From an uncultured Aquimarina sp. (lineage in GTDB: Bacteria > Bacteroidota > Bacteroidia > Flavobacteriales > Flavobacteriaceae): a DNA stretch of 64,000 nucleotides. How positions within the stretch are numbered: the first letter of the stretch is position 1; each line of letters begins with the position of its first letter. Location of the stretch: positions 628,168-692,167 of the forward strand of contig CANMDW010000003.1 in NCBI GenBank assembly GCA_947496705.1. The letters run 5' to 3'. The notes beneath the pieces are model-generated. The model saw only the letters and a program-made list of their open reading frames with translations. It searched no databases and was not told the origin of the DNA. Below, piece after piece: positions 50,214 through 61,654 of this stretch. A program made the translations under genes and the position numbers.

Positions 50214-51908
50214 TTATCTTTCTTTGAATATTTGTTCTATAATTTTCTCGGTAATGAGATAGGTAGGTTTCACTCCTGTGGTTCCTAATCCTCCCGAGGC
50301 TAATGTACTTCCTGTTTCCAAAGGATTATCTGAGGCATAATACGCATACCGCACTTTTACCTTTGGATTGATACTTCCTCTTAGTTTTGAGGCTGATTGT
50401 ATGGCTTTTTGATAATGCGCCCCTTCCATTTCGAGGCCTATGACATTCCAGGTAGAATCGTGAAAGAATTTCAAAATATCCCTGTTTTGCAATGAAGTCC
50501 CTAAAACGGTGATCATGGCACCATCATAAATATCAATGCCATTCCCTTCGAGGTCGTTTTTCTTCAGTTCATTTTTAAAGGGATAATTATCTGCAGTACC
50601 TTCAAAAACATGGGCAGTTGGTATCATGATATCTCCTTTTCCTCCTTCAAGAATACCTGCTTTACCCATTATAGAAATAGACTTAACATCTATATGTGTT
50701 TTGGTTCCCCCGTTAATCGTGTACGGCTTAAGCAGCTCATCCATAGTTTCATAGGCTTGTTCGCCAAAAGCATAGTCCATCACAATGATTACTGGTTTAT
50801 GATCATCGGCTATGTCGGTAATCAGATCTTTATATTCCCCCTCGGTATATTTTGCAGTGTCAAACAGTTGTACATTGATATTGGCCCCGCTTTGATCCTC
50901 GATATAGATCATTCCTTTCTGCAGTGCCAATTTCTCTACTCGTGCTCTTAATTTATCATTTTTATTATCGCTTAATGATTCATAAATATCAAAAGCACTT
51001 TTGTTTTTTAACTCAGTTTTTAAAGCAACAGGCGCATACAAAGCGTTCATCACGCTATGCATATTGGCACTGATAATATGAATCGGGCGATCCAGTAACT
51101 TTAATTCTTCCAGCTTTTTTTTGATGGCATTTGCCCAAATCTCCCCATGAATATGGTGACCCAGTCTTTCTCTTAACACCGGGCTAAAGGTTACTATACG
51201 TTTTTTATCATCAATAGATTCTTCTATGGCCAGTTTCCCCAACCAATAAATAATATGTAAAAAGCGCTCTTTGTTCTCGGGGCAAGAAAAATTATTGTAA
51301 ATAGAAGAAACTTCTTCGAATGTCCTTCCCAGAATATTTGCAGTATGGGTTAGTGCAATCTCCCTTTCGGCTTGTGTAAGCTCTTTTTTTGATAATACCG
51401 CTTTTTCTAATTTTTGCCAATCTCTGGTTACATTGCCCTGCTCATTAATCACTACCTGGTTCATAATTTTATGAGACTCGATAAACAGAAATGTAAGGTG
51501 TGTAAGAATATCATATATCTCAGAGCGCCCTCGGGTGATCTCTATATTCATCTGTTCCTCATCGATGCGATAACAGTTTCTGCGCCTCTTTGGCGGAACG
51601 ATAGCTTTAAAATGAGAATTTTTATATCCTTCTTCACTCGTAAGGTTGATATAACGACACTCTTCAATGCCAAAGGGTAGGCGATCTATAACATACAACA
51701 GCCCATTCAATTCGGCTTTTTCTTCGGCGACAGAGCCATAAATTTCTGGGCGAAGGATCAGTAATGCTTCTCTAAGGGTTTCCCCAGAAACACCCATAGG
51801 TTTATAAAAGCCTCTGTTAAAAAGATGCCGCATAGTAATATACAGTCGCTCTATCGCGCTTGAGCTTTCCTGAGCCCTTGTTCTTCCTTGTAAGATGAGA
51901 TTTGCCAT
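50214..51908 (-). CDS. Conserved Bacteroidota protein of unknown function (possibly DUF6909), C-terminus reminiscent of nucleoside phosphorylases
   Basis: Intact 564-aa ORF; VIGLEMEGAHYQKAI near the C-terminus. Confidence 0.6.
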   Translation of the reverse strand: MANLILQGRTRAQESSSAIERLYITMRHLFNRGFYKPMGVSGETLREALLILRPEIYGSVAEEKAELNGLLYVIDRLPFGIEECRYINLTSEEGYKNSHFKAIVPPKRRRNCYRIDEEQMNIEITRGRSEIYDILTHLTFLFIESHKIMNQVVINEQGNVTRDWQKLEKAVLSKKELTQAEREIALTHTANILGRTFEEVSSIYNNFSCPENKERFLHIIYWLGKLAIEESIDDKKRIVTFSPVLRERLGHHIHGEIWANAIKKKLEELKLLDRPIHIISANMHSVMNALYAPVALKTELKNKSAFDIYESLSDNKNDKLRARVEKLALQKGMIYIEDQSGANINVQLFDTAKYTEGEYKDLITDIADDHKPVIIVMDYAFGEQAYETMDELLKPYTINGGTKTHIDVKSISIMGKAGILEGGKGDIMIPTAHVFEGTADNYPFKNELKKNDLEGNGIDIYDGAMITVLGTSLQNRDILKFFHDSTWNVIGLEMEGAHYQKAIQSASKLRGSINPKVKVRYAYYASDNPLETGSTLASGGLGTTGVKPTYLITEKIIEQIFKER

Positions 51909-51930
51909 AAATTTTTCGTTGCAAATATAG

Positions 51931-53430
51931 CTATTTGTCTATCATAACAGAAAGTGTATCGGCAATATTTCTGTCATTAGAAAGTCTGGGAAGCTTGTTT
52001 TGACCTCCTAATTTACCAATGGATTTCATATAATTTTTAAATCCGTCTTTTGGAACTGCTGTAATTTTTAATGTCCTCAATATTTTTCCTTCAATCAAAT
52101 CGTCATAATATGTATTTTGATTTCTTAAAGAATTATCTATTTCCAGGGCCAATGTTTCTACATCTTCCGGTACTTCCTGAAATTCTATAAACCATTCGTG
52201 ATACGGCAGTTCTGAATGGTCTGGATTAACCTGTGGTGCCACCGTAAAATCGTTGATCATGGCGCCTGTTACTTCTGCCGCATCTTTGAGTGCCTGCTCT
52301 ACTTCTTTACCAATTACATGCTCCCCAAAAGCCGAAATAAAATGTTTTATTCTACCAGAAACCACTACTCTGTATGGTGATGTACTGGTAAATTGCACCG
52401 TATCACCCACATTATATGCCCACAATCCTGCGTTGGTAGAAACCAGCATCACATAATTCACTCCAATTTCAACTTCTCCTATAGTTATTCTCTTTGGGTT
52501 TTCATCAAAAAAGGTATCTGCTTTTACAAATTCATAAAACATGCCCGAATCCAACTGTAACAACATTCCTTTTTCGTTCTGGCGATCCTGAAAAGCAAAG
52601 AATCCTTCAGAAGCAGGATATAATTCGATCCCTGCTACTTTTCTGCCAATTAGTTTTTCGAAAGTTCTTTTGTAGGGCTCATAATTTACACCACCATAAA
52701 TAAATAATTCAAATCCTTTAAAAAGTTCGCCTATGGTTTTATTTGTTTTTTGCTGAAGTCTTTCAAAATACATCTGTACCCAGGGAGGAATCCCACTAAT
52801 TATTGTCATGTTCTGGTGTATGGTCTCTTCTACAATGGCATCAACTTTCTCTTCCCAATCTTCAATACAGTTGGTCTCCCAGCTTGGCAGTCGGTTTTTC
52901 TGAAGATATTTTGGTATATAATGAGCAACAATCCCCGATAATCTACCCAGTTGTACCCCATTCTTTTCATTCAGTTCCGGACTTCCCTGAAGAAATATCA
53001 TCTTACCATCTACAAAATCACTTTTTCCGGTTTCATCTATATAACATAAAATAGCATTGCGTGCTGCCCTCACATGGGTAGGCATAGATGCTGCGGTAAG
53101 CGGAATGTATTTTGAACCGCTGGTAGTGCCTGAAGTTTTTGCAAAATATAAAGGCTTTCCCGGCCAAAGTATATCCTTCTCACCTTTTACCACACGGTCT
53201 ACATATGGTTTTAATGCTTCATAATCCCGTATGGGAACACGGGCTGCAAAATCTGAAAAAGTCTGTATCTCCTCAAAATTATGATCTTTACCAAATGCAG
53301 TATTTTTGGCAGTTTTGATAAGATTTCTAAAAACCTGTTCCTGAGTTTTAATAGGATCTGAAGCCCATTTATTAATTTTTTTGCGAATGTGCCTGGCAAA
53401 AACTTTAGCTCCTAATGCTTTTAAAGACAT
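51931..53430 (-). CDS. GH3 auxin-responsive promoter family protein (acyl-adenylate-forming)
   Basis: YFAKTSGTTSGSKYIPLT...ELYPASEGFFAFQ...YNVGDTVQFTSTSPYRVVVSGRIKHFISAFGEHV. Confidence 0.95.
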   Translation of the reverse strand: MSLKALGAKVFARHIRKKINKWASDPIKTQEQVFRNLIKTAKNTAFGKDHNFEEIQTFSDFAARVPIRDYEALKPYVDRVVKGEKDILWPGKPLYFAKTSGTTSGSKYIPLTAASMPTHVRAARNAILCYIDETGKSDFVDGKMIFLQGSPELNEKNGVQLGRLSGIVAHYIPKYLQKNRLPSWETNCIEDWEEKVDAIVEETIHQNMTIISGIPPWVQMYFERLQQKTNKTIGELFKGFELFIYGGVNYEPYKRTFEKLIGRKVAGIELYPASEGFFAFQDRQNEKGMLLQLDSGMFYEFVKADTFFDENPKRITIGEVEIGVNYVMLVSTNAGLWAYNVGDTVQFTSTSPYRVVVSGRIKHFISAFGEHVIGKEVEQALKDAAEVTGAMINDFTVAPQVNPDHSELPYHEWFIEFQEVPEDVETLALEIDNSLRNQNTYYDDLIEGKILRTLKITAVPKDGFKNYMKSIGKLGGQNKLPRLSNDRNIADTLSVMIDK

Positions 53431-53432
53431 AG

Positions 53433-54305
53433 TTATTGTTCAAAATCAATAAAATTGGATGGATCTGTAGGATACCCATCTCTCCACAATTCAAAATGTA
53501 AGTGCGGGCCGGTAGATAATTCTCCGGTTGAACCTGCAGTAGCAATTACCTCTCCTGCTCTTACCTGTTCTCCCTGTTGTTTGGTGAGAGAAGCGTTGTG
53601 TTTATATACCGTAAGCAGATTGTTTCCGTGTTTAAGAATAATCACATGGCCGGTCTCTGCAGTCCATTCGGCAAAAATAACCGTGCCTGAAGAGGCCGCC
53701 TTGACCGGAGTATCTTTGGGAACCGCTACATCGATGCCATAATGTTTCTCATTCATGCTGTATCCTGAGGTAATATTTCCTTTTACCGGAGGGAATAACG
53801 AAAAATCGGAATTTGATTTTTCACTTTCGAATAAGCTGTATTTATCTTCTTTAGACACTTCTTCACGAAGCCTTATATCTTCTTCTGAAGGTTTAAGATC
53901 TACTTCTTCAGGATTCAGTTTTTGAGACTCTATTGCAGAATCAACATCAAATTCTACTGTTTTCACATCTCCTGTAAGTACTTTTCTAATCGATTTATAA
54001 TATTCCTGATTGATGTTAAGCCTTAACTCTAAAGAATCTGTAGTAGCAACCAATCTTGAGGCCTTTAAATTGAGTGATGTAGAAGAATATCCCGGGATAT
54101 ATTCCCTGAGGGGGGTAAAAGCAATCAGGAAGGTTGTTCCTGCCACCAAAACGATCGAAGTGATCGTAACCAACACAAAAACATTAAGCCGATTGAGCTT
54201 AAACGATATACGTTCCTCAAAAGTATCTTCATTAAGAATCACAAGGCGATACTTATTAAGCAGCTTTCTGGCAATTCTCTTTTGTTCTTTTTTCTTTTTA
54301 GCCAT
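53433..54305 (-). CDS. M23 family metallopeptidase
   Basis: SGYSMNEKHYGIDVAVPKDTPVKAASSGTV...GPHLHFELWRDGYPTDP. Confidence 0.95.
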   Translation of the reverse strand: MAKKKKEQKRIARKLLNKYRLVILNEDTFEERISFKLNRLNVFVLVTITSIVLVAGTTFLIAFTPLREYIPGYSSTSLNLKASRLVATTDSLELRLNINQEYYKSIRKVLTGDVKTVEFDVDSAIESQKLNPEEVDLKPSEEDIRLREEVSKEDKYSLFESEKSNSDFSLFPPVKGNITSGYSMNEKHYGIDVAVPKDTPVKAASSGTVIFAEWTAETGHVIILKHGNNLLTVYKHNASLTKQQGEQVRAGEVIATAGSTGELSTGPHLHFELWRDGYPTDPSNFIDFEQ

Positions 54306-54508
54306 AGATTACATCGTATACAAGCATGTTATCAAATCGGTATCAATAATCGCAAATATACATATTATTGTCTTTCCAGAATACAACGTAATTGATTAAT
54401 AAATCGTCTGGTATTACAGAAAAATAACATTTTAAACCTTTGTTTTAACAGTTAAAAAGTGCTATTAACATATTTCTTGCTAACTTTGTATTCTAACTTT
54501 TTAAAATC

Positions 54509-54697
54509 ATGATGTCGTTAAGCATATTTTTAGGAATGATTGGCCCATGGCAAATTGCTTTAATTGTAGCAATTGTCCTGCTTTTATTTGGCGGAAAGAA
54601 AATCCCCGAATTAATGAGAGGCCTTGGTAGTGGTATAAAAGAATTTAAGGATGCATCCAAAGAAGATGAAGATCCTAAAATTGATGAGAAAAAATAA
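54509..54697 (+). CDS. tatA: Twin-arginine translocase TatA/E
   Basis: [39 protein letters not shown]. Confidence 0.95.
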   Translation: MMSLSIFLGMIGPWQIALIVAIVLLLFGGKKIPELMRGLGSGIKEFKDASKEDEDPKIDEKK

Positions 54698-54720
54698 TTT
54701 CTGTAATCAAATGAAATACA

Positions 54721-54752
54721 AGACCCCAAAGGTTTACCTTTGGGGTCTTTTT
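54721..54752. terminator. Intrinsic terminator between tatA and tex
   Basis: AGACCCCAAAGGTTTACCTTTGGGGTCTTTTTT. Confidence 0.92.
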
Positions 54753-54755
54753 TAT

Positions 54756-56882
54756 CTAATCTATAAGCGACAGTTGTATCCTCTTTCTGTTCGTATCGAC
54801 ATCGAGTACCGTAACCATCAAATGTTGATGTAATTGCACCACTGCATTTACATCACTTATATATTCATTGGCCAGTTTTGAGATATGGATCAAACCACTT
54901 TCTTTGATCCCTATGTCTACAAAACATCCAAAATTGGTGATGTTATTTACTATGCCTGGTAGTTTCATCCCGGTTCTTACATCTGCTATTGTTTTTACAT
55001 TGGGGTCAAACTCAAAAACGGTCACTTTTTTCCTTGGGTCTACCCCTGGTTTTTCTAATTCTTTAACAATATCGGTGAGGGTTGGCAGCCCTACGTCATC
55101 GGTGATATAATCCTGTAGTTTTATTTTTTTGATGGCTTCCTGATTTCCTATTAATTCTGTAATGGCAACACCGGTGTCCTTTGCCATTTTAGAAACCAGC
55201 TTATAACGCTCTGGATGTACAGCAGAATTATCAAGCGGATTTTTGGGGCTGGTAATTCTAAGGAAAGCTGCCGCTTGCTCAAACGCTTTTCCTCCCAGTC
55301 TTGGTACTTTTTTGAGTTCATCACGGGATTGCAATGCCCCATTTTCTGATCGATAGGCTACAATATTCTCGGCAAGCTTCTCCCCGATACCAGACACATA
55401 ACTCAATAAGGGAACACTGGCCGTGTTTACATTAATACCAACACTGTTTACACAACTCATCACTACAGTATCCAGCTCATTTTTAAGTTTGGTTTGATCT
55501 ACATCATGCTGGTACTGCCCCACGCCAATCGCTTTGGGGTCTATTTTTACCAGTTCTGCCAGGGGATCTGCCAAACGTCTGCCAATAGAGACGGCACCAC
55601 GTACAGTAACATCATAGTTGGGAAACTCGGCTCTTGCAATTTTGGATGCCGAATATACCGAAGCTCCGCTTTCATTTACCATAAATACCTGTATAGGGTT
55701 ATCGAACGGTATTTTTTTAATAAAAGCCTCCGTTTCTCTGGCGGCAGTCCCGTTTCCGATACCGATAGCTTCAATCTTATATGCATTAACCAGTGAACGT
55801 ATTTTTTTGATCGCCCCTGTAGTTTCCCGTTGTGGCGGATGCGGATAGATATTCTCATTATGCAGTAAATCTCCCTGTTTATCCAGACAAACCACTTTAC
55901 ATCCCGATTTAAAACCGGGATCCAAAGCCAGTATTCTCTTTTGTCCCAAAGGCGAAGCCAATAACAACTGCTTTAGATTTTGTGCAAATACCTTGATCGC
56001 ATTGTCATCTGCTTTTTCTTTGGCCTGGTTAAGCACTTCGGTCGAAATTGCCGGGGTCAATAATCGTTTATAGGCATCAGAAATGGCCAAAAACACATGA
56101 TCGGTACAGGCTTCGACATTGGTCTTGATCATCACATCATCTATAATGTCTAGCGCATCATTTTCGGGAACGGAAATTTTTACTCTTACGATTTTTTCGT
56201 TCTCGGCCCTTAAAATAGCCAATAAACGATGTGAAGGACATTTACTCAGTGGTTCTTCCCAGTCAAAATATTGCAGGTACTTTTGCGCATCTTCTTCCTC
56301 TTTTTTGGTCTTGATTACCGCAGAAGCGATGGTGGCTTTACGTTGATATAATCTTCGCAATCGGTTTCTTACTTGTTCATCCTCATTAATCCATTCGGCA
56401 ATAATATCTCTCGCGCCTTGTAAAGCCAGTTCTTCGGTTGTAATGGTATCATTTAAGTATTGTGAAGCCACAAAAAGGATTTCTTCTTCTTTTTGCTGCA
56501 TCAGGATCTTTGCCAGAGGTTCCAGGCCCTGCTCCCTGGCAGCCATGGCTTTGGTTTTTTTCTTCCTTTTATAGGGTAAGTACAAATCCTCTACCTGTGT
56601 AAGCGTTTCTGCGGCCTTAATTCTTTGCTCCAAGTCTGGAGTGAGTGCCTCTTGTTCTTTGATAGCAGAAAGGACACTCTCTTTTCTTTTTTCGAGTGCT
56701 TCAAAAGCAGTTTTGTGTTTTACAATCTCGCCAATGGCTACTTCGTCGAGATCCCCTGTCATTTCTTTCCGGTAACGGGAAATAAATGGGATAGTAGCCC
56801 CATCATCCAGCAAAGCAACGGTTTTGGTAATTTGTTTTTCGGAAACCGAAAGGTGTTTGGCGATATAAGAAATGGTATTCAT
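54756..56882 (-). CDS. tex: Tex family RNA-binding transcription accessory protein
   Basis: DDGATIPFISRYRKEMTG...ILALDPGFKSGCKV...C-terminal S1 domain. Confidence 0.97.
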   Translation of the reverse strand: MNTISYIAKHLSVSEKQITKTVALLDDGATIPFISRYRKEMTGDLDEVAIGEIVKHKTAFEALEKRKESVLSAIKEQEALTPDLEQRIKAAETLTQVEDLYLPYKRKKKTKAMAAREQGLEPLAKILMQQKEEEILFVASQYLNDTITTEELALQGARDIIAEWINEDEQVRNRLRRLYQRKATIASAVIKTKKEEEDAQKYLQYFDWEEPLSKCPSHRLLAILRAENEKIVRVKISVPENDALDIIDDVMIKTNVEACTDHVFLAISDAYKRLLTPAISTEVLNQAKEKADDNAIKVFAQNLKQLLLASPLGQKRILALDPGFKSGCKVVCLDKQGDLLHNENIYPHPPQRETTGAIKKIRSLVNAYKIEAIGIGNGTAARETEAFIKKIPFDNPIQVFMVNESGASVYSASKIARAEFPNYDVTVRGAVSIGRRLADPLAELVKIDPKAIGVGQYQHDVDQTKLKNELDTVVMSCVNSVGINVNTASVPLLSYVSGIGEKLAENIVAYRSENGALQSRDELKKVPRLGGKAFEQAAAFLRITSPKNPLDNSAVHPERYKLVSKMAKDTGVAITELIGNQEAIKKIKLQDYITDDVGLPTLTDIVKELEKPGVDPRKKVTVFEFDPNVKTIADVRTGMKLPGIVNNITNFGCFVDIGIKESGLIHISKLANEYISDVNAVVQLHQHLMVTVLDVDTNRKRIQLSLID

Positions 56883-57264
56883 ACACTTGTTTTTAGCGTT
56901 GCTAAATATAATGCCAAAAACAACGGTTTATTTTATTGAAAAGAGAAAGTTTTTTACAATTTTGTATCATCAATCATAGGTACTTCACTGAAGTACCTAG
57001 AGACAGGGTCATCTGGGTATCGAAACTAGCCTTTGGGAATTCTAATGATAAAAATGAATTACAGTGTACACCAGCATTACAAACCAAGATTGAATTAGGT
57101 AGCTCTAGAAATTGCCTGAACCTTTTGCGTTAGGGATAGCAGCGGCATCCTTTTTACCTCTCCTTTTTTAAGAAGAGGAACATACATCTAGGTAAAAAGA
57201 TATAGCGAATAGCCCGCCCGAACGCCAAAATAAAAGGTTTGTTTTCTTAATAACATTTCTAAAA

Positions 57265-58248
57265 TCACTCAAACTTTACTGTTTTTATAATCGCTTCAAG
57301 TTCAAACATATTATCTCTTTTGTTTACCGAAGGTGCAAATACAAAGCCTTCTAATACCACTAATCTGTTATTCACTTTATCTTCGATCACATAGTTCACA
57401 AAAGGACCTGCCATAAATCGATCTTTGATCTCCCAGGTGCCTTTGGTTTCAAAAGTAAAGCGGTTGTCGAGTATGGTTTCATACAAATACGGGGCATAGG
57501 CTTCTTCGGTAATAAAATGACCTGCTTCTGAAGTAGGAATTTTTGCGGCACCTATTGAATCTCTCATTTTTATAATGCTCCCTACTGTATTTGAATCTTT
57601 TTTTACGGCATCCAGCGGCATTTCATAAACCATGAGATTCATACTGCCATGCGGAATATCTTTGCGGATCCAGAAAAATGTATCTTCTTCGATAGCGACA
57701 CGATATGCAGTGGGAATGTTTACGTTGATCCCCAGTTTTTCTTTTAATTGTGGAATCTTCTCCAGGGATTTTTTAATTCGGGATTGTTTTTCGGCGGTTT
57801 CGACTGCTTTAAATTTTGAAATGATCATTTCATGGCTTTGCCGGATTGCAGCAGCAATTTCTTTTTCAGTTCCTGAAACGACTGCTCCTACCTGGGGTGT
57901 GGCAAACTTATTGGTTAATATGTCCATTTCATTTTTTTTCCCTTTTCTGATCCAAAGGAAGGTGCGATTCTTTCGTGCCAGCCCAGAAAATGCTTCCATG
58001 GGCATTTGCCGCATCGAGAACAAGGGTTCTTCCTGTGGTAATCCCGGCACTTCGGCTCCAAAATATTTGCGGATGGTATCTCCTACGCTCCCTTTCCACA
58101 GTTCGTTATCTACAATAACCGAAAGTTCGTTTATTTTGCCTACAGAGTGTGCCATGGCTCCCTGCGTCTTTGTGGTATTGCTTTTTTTTGTTTCTGTACA
58201 ACCAACGATACAGAGCAGGCAAATAATGGCAAGCGATAATTTTCTCAT
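57265..58248 (-). CDS. DUF4837-like lipoprotein
   Basis: Lipobox CLLCIVGCTETKK; NELWKGSVGDTIRKYFG...GLPQEEPLFS. Confidence 0.85.
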   Translation of the reverse strand: MRKLSLAIICLLCIVGCTETKKSNTTKTQGAMAHSVGKINELSVIVDNELWKGSVGDTIRKYFGAEVPGLPQEEPLFSMRQMPMEAFSGLARKNRTFLWIRKGKKNEMDILTNKFATPQVGAVVSGTEKEIAAAIRQSHEMIISKFKAVETAEKQSRIKKSLEKIPQLKEKLGINVNIPTAYRVAIEEDTFFWIRKDIPHGSMNLMVYEMPLDAVKKDSNTVGSIIKMRDSIGAAKIPTSEAGHFITEEAYAPYLYETILDNRFTFETKGTWEIKDRFMAGPFVNYVIEDKVNNRLVVLEGFVFAPSVNKRDNMFELEAIIKTVKFE

Positions 58249-58267
58249 AAGGTGATGCTATTTGTGG

Positions 58268-59890
58268 TTATGATTTTGAAAGTTTCAATTTCATACCTGG
58301 TTTTATACCACTACCACTAATATCGTTCCAATTTCTAAGATTCTCTACAGAAATCCCTTTAAATTTTTGTGAAATACTCCATAAAGTGTCTCCCGTTTTT
58401 ACTGTATATAACTCAGAAGTACTCGTTACAGTCTTTGCCGCAACTTTGGTCGTTGTTTGCACAGGCTTGTCTAGCACAGGTCTGCGGGGATAAATGGTGA
58501 GGCGCTGGCCAATTTTGAGATAATTGCTACGCAAGCCGTTCCATTTTTTGATCTGACTTACCCTCACACCATATTTTCTGGCAATTTTTCCCAGGTAATC
58601 ACCACTGCGCACACGATATCGTATCCGGTCATTGGCTTCAAAGTATTTGGGAAGTGGTTTTTCGCGCTTATCAAATTCTGCCTGGGCAAGTGTATAAATC
58701 TTATCTTCATTGGCTACAAAAGGGCCTATCTTATCCAAGGGTAAACGCAATACATAATCTTCATCTTTGATGTATGGAATAATATCTAGTTTATACGATG
58801 GATTTAGAAATTGAAGCTCTTCGATATCAATATTCATATATTCTGAAACCTGATCCAGGGTAATCATTTGTTTAACCCGTATGGTATCGGTCTCAAAATA
58901 GGCAACATCTGGTTTTCTGGGTGTAAAGCCATGTTTATCTGCATATTCGAAGATGTACATAGTTGCCAAAAATGCAGGTAGATATCCCGCTGTTTCTCTG
59001 GGAAGATTATGTCGTATGTTCCAATAATTGGTATAGCCTCCACTGCGACGAATAGCCTTGGTGACATTACCTGGACCCGAATTATACGAAGCCAGGGCAA
59101 GATCCCAGTCTCCAAATACTTTGTAAAGGTTGGCCAGATACTGGCAGGCGGCTTTGGTAGCCATGATCGGATCCATACGCTCGTCTACATAAGAACTTAC
59201 CTCGAGACCAAACATTTTACCGGTACCAAACATGAATTGCCATAATCCCGTAGCCCCAACCCTGGATTTTGCTCTTGGTTTTAATGCCGATTCTACTATC
59301 GCAAGGTATTTTATTTCTAAAGGAATATTGTGATTGTCTAATTCTTGTTCAAAAAGCGGAAAGTAAAACTCGCTCAGCGCCATTAATCGTTCTAAGGGTT
59401 CGTGGCGATTTTTTAAATATCTTTTGATCACACTTTCCAGCGATGGGTTATACTCTACATTAAAAGGAGTACGGGCGTTCAGTTCCTTTAGTCTTGCTTT
59501 TAATGTATCGGTAGGTAGGTCTATATATGTTACGGGTTCGTATGCCAGTTCTGTAACCGATTTATAAATAGTATCAAAAAGACTGGAGTTGTATAGTTCC
59601 TGTTTCCAGATAGAATCCAGTTGTGACATTCTGGGATGATCTTTGGCCAGATATATGATACTATCTTTTATACTGGTAGCTGTTAAGGTAGTAGTTTGCA
59701 GTTCTCCACTGGTTTTGATGATCTGCGTCGTGTCTACAACCTGAACAGTGTTTTGCTGTAGTTTGAGGTCTTGTTGTAATGAAATTTGCTTGCTATACTT
59801 GATACTTGACTCTGGTGGGGGCGCCTCTTGTGCCCATATAGAGATAGAAACCAATAGCATAGAAAAAAATAGCAGGTAGTTGTTTTTCAT
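58268..59890 (-). CDS. MltD-like lytic transglycosylase with two LysM domains
   Basis: ESALKPRAKSRVGATGLWQFMFGTGKMFGL...YRVRSGDYLGKIARKYGV and YTVKTGDTLWSISQKFKG. Confidence 0.95.
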   Translation of the reverse strand: MKNNYLLFFSMLLVSISIWAQEAPPPESSIKYSKQISLQQDLKLQQNTVQVVDTTQIIKTSGELQTTTLTATSIKDSIIYLAKDHPRMSQLDSIWKQELYNSSLFDTIYKSVTELAYEPVTYIDLPTDTLKARLKELNARTPFNVEYNPSLESVIKRYLKNRHEPLERLMALSEFYFPLFEQELDNHNIPLEIKYLAIVESALKPRAKSRVGATGLWQFMFGTGKMFGLEVSSYVDERMDPIMATKAACQYLANLYKVFGDWDLALASYNSGPGNVTKAIRRSGGYTNYWNIRHNLPRETAGYLPAFLATMYIFEYADKHGFTPRKPDVAYFETDTIRVKQMITLDQVSEYMNIDIEELQFLNPSYKLDIIPYIKDEDYVLRLPLDKIGPFVANEDKIYTLAQAEFDKREKPLPKYFEANDRIRYRVRSGDYLGKIARKYGVRVSQIKKWNGLRSNYLKIGQRLTIYPRRPVLDKPVQTTTKVAAKTVTSTSELYTVKTGDTLWSISQKFKGISVENLRNWNDISGSGIKPGMKLKLSKS

Positions 59891-60257
59891 ACATTTATAT
59901 CTTTTAGTTCAGGGAATTTTGGGGTTTTAGTCACAGTTATTAACACTTTATCAACAATGGCTATCGCGAAAATCGCATTTTTTTTCTAAACTTCAAAAAA
60001 TCAAAGCGTTAAAAACATGAAAAAAAACGGTTAAAAAGGCCGGTTTTTCACAATTTCTTTAAAGAATGGGCTTATTTTTCGGTTTAAGCATGGTGCGTTT
60101 CTATACGCTATACGCTTCTTTGTTGTAGCAAGTTCATTTTTATGCTTTGTGTTCTGTAATACTAGTTGTATTTTGAATTTACTGTAAAAATAAATCAGCT
60201 ATTTTTTACGAATAGAAAGGATATTGAAGTGGTTTAAACTTTGATAGTACACCTATT

Positions 60258-60360
60258 GCGTGAGGCCCGCCTGACCGGATCTACCTGTCGTTTGGTAGAC
60301 AGGCGGGCAGGGATAGTAGTGGAAATCCCGCAGTTTGATCCCGATGGCTATCGGGAGAGA
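60258..60360. repeat. GC-rich palindromic repeat block
   Basis: GCCCGCCTG...CTACCTGTCGTTTGGTAGACAGGCGGGC then GATCCCGATGGCTATCGGGA. Confidence 0.7.
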
Positions 60361-60442
60361 AACGAGGAATTGGAAGGGAAAGCCCGACCCTTGTGGTCAC
60401 GCCAAAAAATCGAAAAAGGAAATTTATAATAATATCCTTTTT

Positions 60443-61654
60443 TTAGTTTTCTACGGCTGCAATTCCTGGTAGTGTTTTACCTTCCAGGCTTTCGAGCATT
60501 GCTCCTCCTCCTGTAGAAACATAGCTTACTTTATCTGCAAAACCAAATTGTTTTACTGCGGCAACCGAGTCTCCTCCTCCTACCAGTGAGAACGCTCCGT
60601 TTTCTGTTGCTTCGGCTATAGAATGCCCTAATGCTATGGTTCCTTTGGCAAAGTTTTCCATCTCAAAAACCCCCAACGGGCCGTTCCAAAGAATCGTTTT
60701 AGACTGTAAAATCACCTCATGAAAGTTTTTTAAGGTTTCGGGTCCGGCATCCAGTCCTTGCCATCCATCGGGAATTGCCTTTACATCGACCACGCGGGTA
60801 TTGGCATTATTATCAAAAGCATCTGCTCCCACCACATCCACCGGTAAGTGAATCTGCACTCCTTTTTCGGCTGCTTTTCTTAGAATCTCCAGTGCAAGTT
60901 CTTGTTTATCGTCTTCGCAAATAGAGTCTCCTATCTGGCCGCCCTGTGCTTTGATAAAGGTATAGGTCATTCCGCCACCTATAATTAAATGGTCTATTGC
61001 ATCCAAAATATTTTCGATAATCGTAATCTTGGAAGACACCTTTGATCCTCCTAATACTGCAGTGACTGGTTTTTGGCCACTGCGCAACACTTTATCAATG
61101 CTTTGTATCTCTTTTGCCAACAGGCTGCCAAAACATTTACTGTCTGTAAAAAACTGTGCTACAACGGTCGTTGATGCATGCGCTCTGTGGGCAGTACCAA
61201 AAGCATCGTTGACATAAATATCCCCCAGTTTGGATAACTGCTCTGCAAAACCAACGTCTCCTTTGGTCTCTTCTTCATGAAACCTTAGGTTTTCGAGTAG
61301 CAACACTTCTCCGGCTTCCATGGCTGCTACCGCATCTTCGGCTTCCTGACCCACACAGTTATATACAAATTTTACCTGCACTCCCAACACATTGGCGGCC
61401 TCATCAACAATATGCCGTAGCGAAAACTCATCCTGCACTCCCTTTGGTCTGCCCAGGTGAGACATCAACACTGCGCTGCCGCCGTCTTCCAAAACTTTAA
61501 TAATGGTAGGTTTTGCCGCTTGTATTCTGGTATTGTCTGTTACTTCAAATTTTTCATTGAGTGGTACATTAAAATCTACGCGAATTAATGCTTTTTTATT
61601 TTCAAAATTAAAATCGTTGATTGTCTTCATGGTATTGGATTGGTATTGCGCCAA
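60443..61654 (-). CDS. pgk: Phosphoglycerate kinase
   Basis: [26 protein letters not shown]...SHLGRPKG...[13 protein letters not shown]; true start likely the internal MKTIND. Confidence 0.98.
   Translation of the reverse strand: MAQYQSNTMKTINDFNFENKKALIRVDFNVPLNEKFEVTDNTRIQAAKPTIIKVLEDGGSAVLMSHLGRPKGVQDEFSLRHIVDEAANVLGVQVKFVYNCVGQEAEDAVAAMEAGEVLLLENLRFHEEETKGDVGFAEQLSKLGDIYVNDAFGTAHRAHASTTVVAQFFTDSKCFGSLLAKEIQSIDKVLRSGQKPVTAVLGGSKVSSKITIIENILDAIDHLIIGGGMTYTFIKAQGGQIGDSICEDDKQELALEILRKAAEKGVQIHLPVDVVGADAFDNNANTRVVDVKAIPDGWQGLDAGPETLKNFHEVILQSKTILWNGPLGVFEMENFAKGTIALGHSIAEATENGAFSLVGGGDSVAAVKQFGFADKVSYVSTGGGAMLESLEGKTLPGIAAVEN

Noticed and set aside
60241-60429. 62-aa plus-strand ORF MIVHLLREARLTGSTCRLVDRRAG...
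   Set aside because: Translation of a GC-rich palindromic intergenic repeat; no protein signature.
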